The position numbers were made by a program, and so were the translations under genes. Positions 1-9,284 of a DNA stretch of 64,000 nt are shown here, in pieces (the first letter of the stretch is position 1; every line of letters starts with the position of its first letter). The stretch covers positions 620,001 through 684,000 of the forward strand of contig QXEO01000156.1 of assembly GCA_007115705.1 (NCBI GenBank), written 5' to 3'. The notes under the pieces were generated by a model. That model did not search any database and had not been told where the DNA came from. It worked only from the letters and a program-made list of their open reading frames with translations. Source of the DNA: Dactylis glomerata. Its lineage: Eukaryota; Streptophyta; Magnoliopsida; Poales; Poaceae.

Positions 1-12
1 GTTTTCTTACAG

Positions 13-369
13 GAAGGTGGGAATTGTGGGTATGTCAAGTTTGTAGATATGGAGTGGTCTGGAGCATTAAAGAAAGCTCTTTTGAAGTTGTGGTCTTTGC
101 TTGAGGAATGCAAACATGAGAAGAAACAAATTGAAAAGCAATTGAGGCAAGCATTGGAGGAGAAGGAAAAAGCTGTCAATGCAATGATGCAAATAAAGTT
201 GCAAACAGCCGACATAATTAGTGAGTACAAGAACAAGACTGATGAAGCAAAGAGCAAGCTTAAGAAATGCAGAAAAAATAGTATGAAAAATGACAGTCTT
301 GTGTTGTATGTTGTGTGCGTTATTGTGTTCCTGGTAGGTCTCCTGTTAGGTGTTTGTAGTAGTAAGTGA
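13..369 (+). CDS. Last exon of probable GRF-type zinc-finger / coiled-coil membrane-anchored protein (5' part outside window)
   Basis: The frame is open from base 1, and bases 2-12 look like an intron 3' end (pyrimidine tract ending in acag), so the coding exon probably begins at 13; the first in-frame ATG at 49 is likely internal. The exon encodes a GNCGYVKFVD-like stretch resembling the end of a GRF zinc finger. About 60 residues of Lys/Glu-rich coiled coil follow, then a hydrophobic C-terminal segment near residues 82-103 (counted from the ATG) and a short tail. Small grass proteins with a GRF finger, coiled coil and C-terminal membrane segment are common and often lie in transposons. The zinc-finger exons would be left of the window. 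The family call is inferred from this short motif and from the same layout in the gene at 31610-32167. Molecular role unknown. Confidence 0.5.
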   Translation, partial: EGGNCGYVKFVDMEWSGALKKALLKLWSLLEECKHEKKQIEKQLRQALEEKEKAVNAMMQIKLQTADIISEYKNKTDEAKSKLKKCRKNSMKNDSLVLYVVCVIVFLVGLLLGVCSSK

Positions 370-479
370 ATGCTATTGTGTTAGCAATCAATGTGTTAAT
401 GTATCAGGTTTGAGTTGTACCATCTGTGAACAATGTTTGAATGTATCATTGTACCACTTGTTCTTTCTATCAATTCTTT

Positions 480-860
480 TTTTACCAAGAAAAGAGACAG
501 TAGACTGAATTTAATCATGAATATCATCACTATGCCAGGTTAAGCCATCAACAAAGCTGGAATTCAGGTTTTCTTGCAGATTTTTTGCACTCACGTGCAG
601 ATCAGCCTTCAACACCTCACAAAATGCAGGAACCAGTGCATCATGTTACAAAGAAAAGAGACAATAGACTGAATTTAACATGAATAGCATCAGGTTCTGG
701 ATTATATGCAAAGTAACATCGGCTTCATTTGCATTATATGCAAAGTAGCATCAGGTTACCAAAATAGCTATGGTAAGGCAATCAGCTTGTCCATTACAAC
801 ATAGCTACATCACGAAAATAGCTGCGGTAAGGCGAACAACTCGTCCATTACAACATATAA
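480..860. repeat. Short local duplications in the spacer between two convergent genes
   Basis: Two imperfect copies of a roughly 40-bp block (aaaagagacagtagactgaa and aaaagagacaatagactgaa) lie near 490 and 650. Two copies of a block with ttatatgcaaagtagcatc lie near 705 and 735. Two copies of a block with aaaatagctatggtaaggc and tcgtccattacaacatat lie near 760 and 815, the last overlapping the end of the minus-strand gene. They look like slippage or local duplication in 3' untranslated sequence. No further gene is seen between 370 and 847. Confidence 0.55.
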
Positions 861-1648
861 GGATTGTTGCTTTCAACTTGACTCTCAAATACCTGGCCAT
901 CATCATCAACAGCATACACAACAGGGGGAGATAAATCATACACCACCGCATCTTGGTAATTAATTAAGCATGATCCATGCTGCTGTCCTGCAAGGTTTTC
1001 TGCAATTACTTTCTTAGCACAAGGTGGTCTACCCCGCTGTACATGCAATTTCAGAACCTTTGTTGACTCGAGTTTCGCAAGCAATTCATATATCTGCTCA
1101 TTGTTTTCCATCAGTTCCATCCCCTCTAACCCTTTGCCATCCTCCTTGACACAATAAATTGAGTCTCTCATACTATATCCTTGGGTCTCAATCAGAGCAA
1201 GAATATTCATGTAAGTTATGTCATCACGGGCTAGTGTCCTCTCCAAATTATCAACTCCATCTAAATGAATTCTCAACTGCCAGATTTCAGGATCCAAGCT
1301 ACAGAGCAATGAAAACACCAAATTCAGTAAACCCTAACCCTAACTCCCCGGTGCATATCAATCCAGGAGTAGAGACATAGAAACTTACTCAACTCCAGCT
1401 AATCCAGAAGTCCATCGCGAGCTCGATGCCGGATTCCCCACCCAAACCTGCGCAAGCGTCGCCGCCGCCGACGATGGCCGAGCCGGCCACAGTTCGTCGA
1501 GGTCGTCGAAGACGCCTCCACCGCCGCTCCCGCCGCCAACAGCGTCGCCACCGGTTGCCCCGCCGCCGGTTGCCCCACCGCCGCTAGCCCCGCCGCCGCT
1601 AGCCCCGCCACCGGTAGCCCCGCCGCCGAGATTTGCCGCCTGCTCCAT
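848..1648 (-). CDS. PB1-like, transposase-associated protein (two exons)
   Basis: Exon 1 is complement(1389..1648) and exon 2 complement(848..1298). The intron runs from GTAAGT at 1388 to a CTGTAG acceptor at 1299-1300, and the phase joins exactly (260 + 451 = 711 bases, 236 aa). Exon 1 starts at MEQAAN, has a Gly/Ala repeat of GGGAT/GGGAS units (about residues 7-45), then an acidic FDDLDELW motif. Exon 2 has DPEIWQLRIHLDGVDNLER and a region resembling the PB1-like domain found at the N-terminus of grass MULE-type transposase-associated proteins. No catalytic transposase domain follows, so this is a stand-alone or truncated copy. An upstream in-frame ATG at 1726 could lengthen exon 1. The family call comes from recognition of exon 2, without a search; function unknown. 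Confidence 0.5.
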
Positions 1649-1739
1649 CGCCACAGAACGGGGAAGACTAGAGTGGCTCGAGTCAACCGGTGAGCCCTGA
1701 CCGGTCTTTACCCAGTGCGTGGCCACGTCACCCTGAACG

Positions 1740-2270
1740 GTGGGACCTGTTTGTCAGTTTGGCTGTCAAAACGTGGTCAATTCTATATTTGCGCAGTCTG
1801 TTGTTTCTTGCCCCAATAGTGGTACGAATTAGCAAATTCTAACAAAAGTGGTACTAACTTGTTACCCTAGCCCCAATTGTGGTATGAAAATGTAATTTAC
1901 TCCAATTTTTTCCCTCCTCTCTCTCCTCTCCTCTAACCGCGACTGCGCGTCGTGCTGCAGACGGTTTCTCTCTTGGGCCGGAGACGTATTTGTTGTGCTC
2001 GCTGGGTGTATCTTTGGAAGGTACGCTATAAATGTTTGCCGAATATATGGACAGGGGAATTTAGCGGTGGAGAATAGATAGAGATCAAGAGTGGCGGCTA
2101 GGGTTGTGAGTATGAAAAAGGAGTAATTTGGCGTTGTGGGGGCTGAAAATGCAAAATGTGATTTGGCTAGGGTTTTAGATACGAACATGGGGTATTTTTC
2201 TATGGAGCCTGGGGTTGCAAAATGTGATTTTAGCATGATTTCAAACCTTGTCATGGTTCAAAATGTTCGA
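1740..2270. other. Intergenic stretch with no supported gene
   Basis: Short direct similarities occur near 1812 and 1872 (gccccaatagtggtacgaa and gccccaattgtggtatgaa). They could be part of a terminal inverted repeat of an element containing the genes to the left, but the partner end is not in the window. ORFs here show no recognisable domain. Confidence 0.4.
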
Positions 2271-3440
2271 CAATAAGAGCCTTTGATGACCCGTGGATTC
2301 TAGCCAACTTGAATGGTCGACCTTTGTTTAAACCTCTCGAGGCAAAGATTACAACGGTCCAAGAAGTAATTGATATGGAACATATGTGCTGGTCCGAGGA
2401 GAAATTAGAGGTAAATTTCATTGCAACAGACAGATTCGATACGCTAGAATTCCTTTGGGGAGGTTTAATGAGGATGAATGGGCTTGGACGCGAGAACGCG
2501 GTGGTAATTTTTCTGTGAGTTCATGTTACCGACTAATTGAGTCGATCAAGAGAGCTTGCGTAGCTCCATGATCTAGCAGTTCTAAAGACCCTTGCTGGAA
2601 GAAGTTATGGAGTTTGCCGGTTCCTCCAAAGGTGATGTCGTTTTGGTGGAGAGATATAGAACAATTTGTCCCGAGTAGGGCAATTTTGAAACGAAGACCC
2701 TTGGAAACAATCACACGATGTGAGGATTGTGGGGCTGATGAAGAGTCAATTTAGCATGCTCTCTTCGAATGTACTTGGGCAAGAATCCTTTGGCAAGAAA
2801 TGTGTAATGATGTTCAAATGAGATATCGCCCTTCCACCCAAATTCTTGGGCCAAGGATATGGTTGATAGCAAGGAGATCAAGGAAGAGGAGGCTAATCAG
2901 ATTTTATGTGGGTGTTGGGCTATATGGAGAGAACGAAACGCTCAAAAACATGGAGATTCTGGGGGATCTATGTCTGAATCTGTCCGGTGGGTGGTGGAAA
3001 GTACACATGATCTTGTCTTTGCGGGGAAGGACAAAATGAAGAAACAAGCAAAGCCAAAGATACAACGGAAACCTCCAAAAGAGGGAACGCTACAAATTAA
3101 TACTGATGCTAGTTTTATGGATACTAGTATGTCAAGTGGCACATACCTTATAGTGCAAGATCATCAAGGAACACTCACACAAGCACAGGTATGAGCATGC
3201 AGCCATTGCGCCATTGATGGAGGCCCTTGCTATCTGAGATTCTGTGATACTTGACCGAGAACTGGGTTACCACTGGGTAATATTAGAGAGTGATGCGAAA
3301 GAAGTTGTCAGGATTTGTAATGAGGAAGAATAGACAAGATCGGATCTGCTACCAATAATATGTCAGTAGATCGAGGATATAAAGAAAGCTTTATCTAGCT
3401 TAAGCATAACTTTTAGTGTGCGAGATCAAGGTTGGAAAAG
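2271..3440 (+). pseudogene. Decayed LINE-like reverse transcriptase tail: zf-RVT plus RNase H
   Basis: Fragments in several frames read in the order of the C-terminal half of plant non-LTR polyproteins. First comes NGRPLFKPLEAKITTVQEVID (2309 on) and WAWTRERGGNFSVSSCYRLI (about 2485-2540). A zf-RVT-like zinc-binding part with CWKKLWSLPVPPKVMSFWW and CEDCGADEES..HALFECTW follows (about 2590-2790). Last is an RVT_3-type RNase H with INTDASF (about 3097), EALAI..DSVIL and VILESDAKEVVRICNEEE (about 3218-3335). Stop codons (for example before HALFECTW and after EALAI) and frame changes show that it is dead. No RT catalytic core is present, so it is a 5'-truncated insertion or remnant. An alternative is a degenerate stand-alone RVT_3 gene. 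Confidence 0.65.
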
Positions 3441-3617
3441 GCGCTAGGCATAAGCGAGGCGGTTGACATTCGCTTGTCCTAGGCGTGGTCTAGGCGGTCA
3501 CAGTTTACCATCAAGCGTGCATATAGGCTATTATAGTTAATACACATTAGTTTGGAGCATCTAAATGAGTAAACTATGAACAACTACCAAGCACATCTGG
3601 CTCGTTAGTGTAATATG
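3441..3617. other. Short AGGCG-rich spacer
   Basis: It contains ggcgctaggcataagcgagg and ctaggcgtggtctaggcgg, a low-complexity motif often seen in grass repeats. No gene is seen. Confidence 0.35.
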
Positions 3618-4778
3618 TGATACGTCTCCAACGTATTCATAATTTTTGATGCTCCATGCTTGTTTTTACACTATTTGTTTAGTGTTTTGTTACACTTTGT
3701 GGCATTTTTATACATTTTCCGGAACTAACCTATTAACGAGATGCCACAGTGTCAGTTCCCTGTTTTCTGCTATTTTTGTGTTTCAGAAAAGTTACACAGG
3801 AAATATTCTCGGAATTGGACGAAACCAAAGCCAGTCATCCAGATATTTCACGGAGCTTCCAGAAAACTGAAGAGGAGACGGAGCCGGACCAGAGGGTGGC
3901 CACACCACCAGGGGGCGCGGCCCACCCCTGGCCCGCGCCGGCCTATGGTGTGGGCCCCCTGGTCCACTTCTGACGCCGCTTCTTCGCCTATAAAGACCCC
4001 CCGACGGGAAAAACCTAAAGACCCGATCACTTTTCCAAAACACATCGCGATCTGCCACCGCCGTCGACCCAAAGATCGGGATGGTCCAGAAGCTCTTCCC
4101 GGCACCCTGCCGAAGAGGGGAATCACCACCGGAGGTCTTCTTCATCGCCATACTTGCCTCCGGCGCGATGAGTGAGTAGTCTACCTTGGACTATGGGTCC
4201 ATAGCAGTAGCTAGATGGTTGTCTTCTCCACCATGTGCTTCATGTTTAGATCTCGTGAGCTGCCTTATATGATCGAGATCACCGTTATGTAATTCTACAT
4301 GTTGTGTTTGTTGGGATCCGATGAATATTGGTGTTATGATTGAGTTGATGTACTGAATATTATCTTATGTTATCTCTATGTTGTTTATGATCTTGCATGC
4401 TCTCCATTGTTAGTAGCTATCTTGGCCAAGTAGTTGCTAGTGACTCCAAGAGGGGGTATTTATGCTCGATAGTGGGTTCATGCCTCTATTTAATCTGGGG
4501 GAGTGACAGAAACCTCTAAGGTTGTAGATGTGTTGTTGCTACTAGGGGAAAACAACATTCATATGCTCGAGGGCATATACTTTGTTTACATTACACACTT
4601 TGCTTAATGTAGTTATCTGTTGTTCGCAACTTAATACTTGTGGAGTTCTCGGATTGATTCGCCACAAGTGGATTATTAGTCATAGATGCAGTTGGATGGC
4701 GGTCTATGTATCTTGTTGTAATGCCCAGAGTAAATCTCATAGTGATCCTCTCGACATATGCACATTGTCTTTATTCTA
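3618..4778 (+). repeat. Truncated type-B LTR (5' three quarters)
   Basis: It starts TGATACGTCTCCAACGTATT and tracks the 5' LTR at 6821-8448 from base 1 to about base 1160. It includes the conserved GC-rich hairpin near 3895-3955, a TATA-like cctataaagacc near 3989, and the gagggggtatttatgctcg block. Similarity ends near 4778, where another repeat begins with gcggtgacccagcataccac. No primer site or internal region follows, so it is a broken solo LTR or the end of a deleted element. The ORFs inside are chance open frames in GC-rich DNA. Confidence 0.85.
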
Positions 4779-6820
4779 TCATGCGGTGACCCAGCATACC
4801 ACTGCATGTTGTAGTATGCAAGTCGTTGATATAACACTTGCGGAACAAGCCTCCACAAGTATTACATCCCTCAGAATGGTACAGCAGAAACATTGCGGGC
4901 CCAAATACAAACTGAACTTCATATTATTACAAACCAAAGCATGATGATAACGAAGTGCTCCCCAAGAGAGAACACCTCAAGTGCTTAGTGTTTACAACAA
5001 CTGGAAAGCTTCAAATAATTAAACAAGTGAAGAACTCAACAACTTATTCCTATTCTACAGTTGCTCGGTTCCACGACTACGATACTATTCTAATAGTTAG
5101 TACTTCTTCACTCTGATTCCTCGTCGAAAGACGCTCCGTAGCGTATGAAGTAATCCACGCCTTCGACTCCGCGAGAAAGATCTGGCTCCTCGTAGAAGAC
5201 GTCTTGCTGGCCTCCGATGGCGTTCAGAGTTGCCTCATCAAGCTCTTCACAGTCTAGCAAGGGTTTAAGAGATTGGGGTGAGTAACGCGCGTTACCCAGC
5301 AAGTTTCTTTAGAAAGAAGTTGTGTGATATGCACTAACTACTGCCATAGACCCAAAAGAGTCATAGGCCAATGCAAGGTTTTATCAAAGGTTTCTTGAAA
5401 GATTGCTTTTACTTAAGAAAACTATGCCCAACAGCCAACACAGGGTATTAGTGCCTTGAGAGCACCTTTCCTGCCGCGTTCACAGCTCCTTCCCGGAACA
5501 AGGGGTAACATGTCACATCTTTTTACACTCTGCAGAGGTGTGTCCTTCCAAAAGAGATCAAAACCTTACTGCACAACCGGGCGTACATTCCCGTCCACAC
5601 TTCCATGGTGTGGGGCCCAGTCATTGATCCAAGCCAATCACTATCTTCTCCGCACAACGCATGCCCACCCAATTCACGCAAGCAGGTTGTGCCCCTGATA
5701 TTCACCCCCAACGATGAAGTACCTAGGCGTCCCTTGCGGTCCATCATAGACACCAGTGTCGTGAGAACTTAGGTGTCCCACCCATATGCAAGTAGTCTCG
5801 CAAGATCTACCGCGACCGGCATCTGGCTGCCCGTTGACATGCGAACGAGAGAAGATACAGCTGACTTTCCCGTCCCATTCCAAGTCTCTTGGACGACACG
5901 GTTTTTACGGCGCCAGAATAACTGCGGTATTGGTAGTTAATCCTAGGTTTACTTTCTCGTGCAAGTGGAACCTCCACCACCACAATCTTACCGTGGTTCC
6001 ACCTGCCATCCCTCCTAGGTTATCACCACTGGTCGATAACCACTAGTCATATTACTTATGAAAATAGGTTTTCCATCCCTTTTGAAATGTTAGAGTTTAA
6101 AGTCAACACTTTGCAAGAAGTTTCAAATCCAGTGCAATCAAGAGATATGAGCAAGATAAACTTGCCTTGTGACTGAAAGGTAATGGAGTCGGATACTTGG
6201 CGATACTCCTGATCTCCTTGTTCTACAAGAATTCAATCATTGTCCGGTAAGGACAATGTTTAAAGAAGCAAATGGATGCTATGTGCAATGATATGCAATG
6301 CATGGTGATTCTTTGTCTTTGTTTTCTTATTTGTGTGTTTTACCCAAGACTTGGTATGGTTAAAGTGTTTTCATACAACACAAAGTTCTATTGGTGTGTT
6401 TTACCCTAATTATGTATTAAAACAATTAATTAAGGTTTGAGATCAACTTTTAAGTTATAAAACTTCTATAAAAGTTATTTGAAAAGAAAAAAGATTAATT
6501 TAATAAAGACAAGACTTCTAATTAAAAACAATTAGGATTTTTGGAAAATAGAAATTAAAAGATTTAAAAAATGTGAGTTAAGAAGTGAATAAGAAATATG
6601 ATTTTATTCCAGTATTCAATTCATTAAAGAATAGAAAGTTATTTTATAGGGTTAAAGGAAATAGTGTTATTTTAGTTTTGGATTTGAATTAATTCAAAAG
6701 AAAACATCATTTAAAATTTGAAATTTGAATTTGATTTGCCAAATGGGCTTTGGCCCATTAGACCCAACCAGCCCACCTGGCTCGGTTAAGCTAGACCGGC
6801 TCGGGTCTGGGTCGGTCAAC
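4779..6820. other. Unidentified repeat-like tract, interrupted at 6820 by element B
   Basis: The tract is continuous in origin with 15344-17170, because the B insertion separates two copies of tcaac. It contains a 64-codon minus-strand ORF at 5108-5302 that is acidic at its C-terminus (YFIRYGASFDEESE) and preceded by an unusual gggtaacgcgcgttac-type motif. An AT-rich stretch (6380-6720) ends in a ggctcgggtctgggtcggtc block. The composition resembles a long LTR of another retrotransposon, but no TG..CA ends, primer site or known protein could be fixed. No gene is claimed. Confidence 0.4.
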
Positions 6821-8448
6821 TGATACGTCTCCAACGTATCTATAATTTTTGATGCTCCATGCTTGTTTTTACACCATTTGTCTACTATTTCGTTACACTT
6901 CGTGGCACTTTTATGCATTTTCCGGAACTAACCTATTAACAAGTCGCCACAGTGCCAGTTCTCTGTTTTCTACTGTTTTTGTGTTTCAGAAGTGCTACAC
7001 AGGAAATATTCTCGGAATTGGACGAAACAAGTTCCTGAAGTCTTATTTTTCCCAGAAGCTTCCAGAGATCCAAAGAGGAGTTGGAGGGGGCCACGAGGGC
7101 CCCACACACCAGGGCGGCACGGCCCAGGCCCTGGCCGCGCCCCCTATGTGTGAGGGCACCTCGGGCCACCTCTGATGATGCCCCTTCGCCTATAAAGACC
7201 TCCCGACGGAAAAAACCTAAGAACCCGATCAGTTTTCCAAAAACACATCGCGATCCACCGCCGTCGTCGACCCGAGATCGGGAGGGTCCAGAAGCTCTTC
7301 CTGGCACCCTGCCGGAGAGGGGAATCACCATCGGAGGTCTTCTTCATCGCCATGCTTGCCTCCGGAGCGATGAGTGAGTAGTCTAGCTTGGACTATGGGT
7401 CCATAGCAGTAGCTAGATGGTTGTCTCCTCCACCATGTGCTTCATGTTTAGATCTCATGAGCTGCCCTACATGATTGAGATCACCGTTATATAATTCTAC
7501 ATGTTTGGTTTGTTGGGATCTGATGAATATTGGTGTTATGATTGAGTTGCTATACTGAAATATATCTTATGTTATCTCTATGTTGTTTATGATCTTGCAT
7601 GCTCTCCGTTGTTAGTAGCTATCTTGGCCGAGTAGTTGCTAGTGACTCCAAGAGGGGGTATTTATGCTCGATAGTGGGTTCATGCCTCTATTTAACCTTG
7701 GGGAGTGACAGAAACCTCTAAGGTTGTAGATGTACTATTGCTACTAGGGAGAAAACAACATTCATATGCTCGAGGGCATATGCTTTGTTTACATTACACA
7801 CATTGCTTAATGCAATTATCTGTTGTTCGCAACTTAATACTCATGGGGTGTTCGGATGATATCCCCGTGAGTGGATTATTAGTCATAGATGCAGTTGGAT
7901 GGCGGTCTATGTATTTTGTTGTAATGCCCAGAGTAAATCGCATAGTGATCTTCTTGACATATCACGTTTATCTTTATTCTATCAATTGCCCAACTGTAAT
8001 TTGTTTACCCAGCATGTGTTATTTATCTTATGGAGAGACACCACTAGTGAACTGTGGACCCCGGTCCTATTTCCATCATATTGCTATCACCTGTTTACTT
8101 TACTTGCACTGTTTACTTTACTCGCATACTATTATCACTTTCCACTCGATACGCTCATAACCTTTATTTCAAGCAAACCGGTGAGATTGACAACCTCATC
8201 GCAAGTTGGGAACAAAGTACTTGGTTGTGTTGTGTGCAGGTTCCGCGTTGCTATTGGCCAAAGACATGTCAACAAGTATCGTTAAACGGTGCCCTTGTTG
8301 GAGTGTTATTAAGCCAGTCAGCATCACCTTCAATCATATTGTCTGCTCTTCTCCTGAACGATTAAACCTTGGTTTCTTAACTGAGGGAAAACTTGCTGCT
8401 ATATTCATCAAAACCTTCTCTTGGGGTTCACCAACAAACTAGCAATCA
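6821..8448 (+). repeat. 5' LTR of element B
   Basis: It begins TGATACGTCTCC and ends AGCAATCA. A GC-rich inverted repeat (about 7101-7154) is followed by a TATA box, cctataaagacc (TATAAA at 7191-7196). It matches the 3' LTR at 12165-15338 closely along its whole length. Confidence 0.92.
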
Positions 8449-8457
8449 AGCTCTTTC

Positions 8458-8475
8458 TGGCGCCGTTGCCGGGGA
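8458..8475 (+). promoter_or_regulatory. Primer binding site of element B (tRNA-Asp type)
   Basis: TGGCGCCGTTGCCGGGGA lies nine bases after the 5' LTR. It is complementary to a 3' end TCCCCGGCAACGGCGCCA, as in plant tRNA-Asp. The same site occurs in elements A and C. Confidence 0.85.
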
Positions 8476-8633
8476 AGAAGTGGAAGACCTTTGTAAGGGG
8501 AGTTTTTCGCACACACATCCTTTACTTTGTTTTATGTTTTGCTTTACTTTATTTTTACTAGCATCTTTTTATATCAAAAACCCAAAAAAATTAGAATCCT
8601 TGGTAGTTGTTATTTCCTTACTTTTAGTTCATC

Positions 8634-9284
8634 ATGTTGTTCCCTAAGTACGTTTTGGAGGACCTCTCAGTAGGAAGTGGTTCAATTATTGGAAAAAGTA
8701 GCATTGAGGAGTTCTTTAATCATATTAGTATGCATAAAGAAGTTGAGGAAAAGTCTTTGGTTGAGCTTGCTCCTAGTTATGAAGTTGCTTCTGCTTATTT
8801 AGTTCACATGTTAGAAGCTAGGTTTGCTAGCCTTAATCCTTTTATGTAATACATGTTCCTTAAGCTTCATGAAATTGAGGATCCCGAAAAGAAAGCTTTT
8901 ATCTTGGAAACTTTGCGCATAGAATTTAGAGATGTTGCTATTGAGGCTAGAAAGGTTTTTAAGAAATTTAATAAGCTTGGCTTGCCTGTTGCGGTTGTTG
9001 GTACACCCAATGAAGATTTTAGAGTGTCAATACCTTATAAACTTATAGGAATTCACGATGCTTGGGATAAAAATTTAGTTGGATTTGTCCTAAAAACTTT
9101 TTTGATGAAAGTAGTGTACCAAAAAATGATCATAAAGGATCTTTGAAAACTCATTTGGACACATTTTCCTTCATTGTTGAAAAGATTCCTATAGTGGATC
9201 CTGATGCCTCTTTCATTATTACTTGATTCGCAATTTTCTGCGCCTAGCTCAAAGGCGTTAAAGAAAAGCACTCTTGGGAGATAA
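8634..9284 (+). pseudogene. Short unknown ORF of element B, broken
   Basis: The ORF starts at ATG 8634 (MLFPKYVLEDLSVGSGSIIG) and runs 71 codons to a stop at 8847-8849. The same frame then continues at once (YMFLKLHEIEDPEKKAF ... VVGTPNEDFRVSIPYKLIGI) to about 9075, where a one-base frame change breaks it. The following frame reads WICPKNFFDESSVPKNDHKG and HLDTFSFIVEKIPIVDPDAS. A second shift near 9220 leads to SAPSSKALKKSTLGR and a stop at 9282-9284. The same C-terminal stretch can still be read after the gag remnants of type-A elements (for example near 40350). No gag, zinc-knuckle or enzymatic motif is seen. The protein is predicted soluble and charged; role unknown. Confidence 0.6.

Noticed and set aside
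3741..4175. GC-rich ORFs of 90-150 codons within LTRs (also near 7081, 12280, 13168, 20428, 28505, 29829, 43041, 49537)
   Set aside because: They lie in the promoter/leader part of LTRs, occur on both strands, and differ in frame and length between LTR copies.
5108..5302. Independent gene in the unidentified tract
   Set aside because: Only 64 codons, no domain, and set in repeat-like sequence; mentioned in the tract entry instead.
8458..8475. tRNA-Asp-like sequence as a tRNA gene
   Set aside because: Only the 18 bases complementary to a tRNA 3' end are present next to an LTR; it is a primer binding site.
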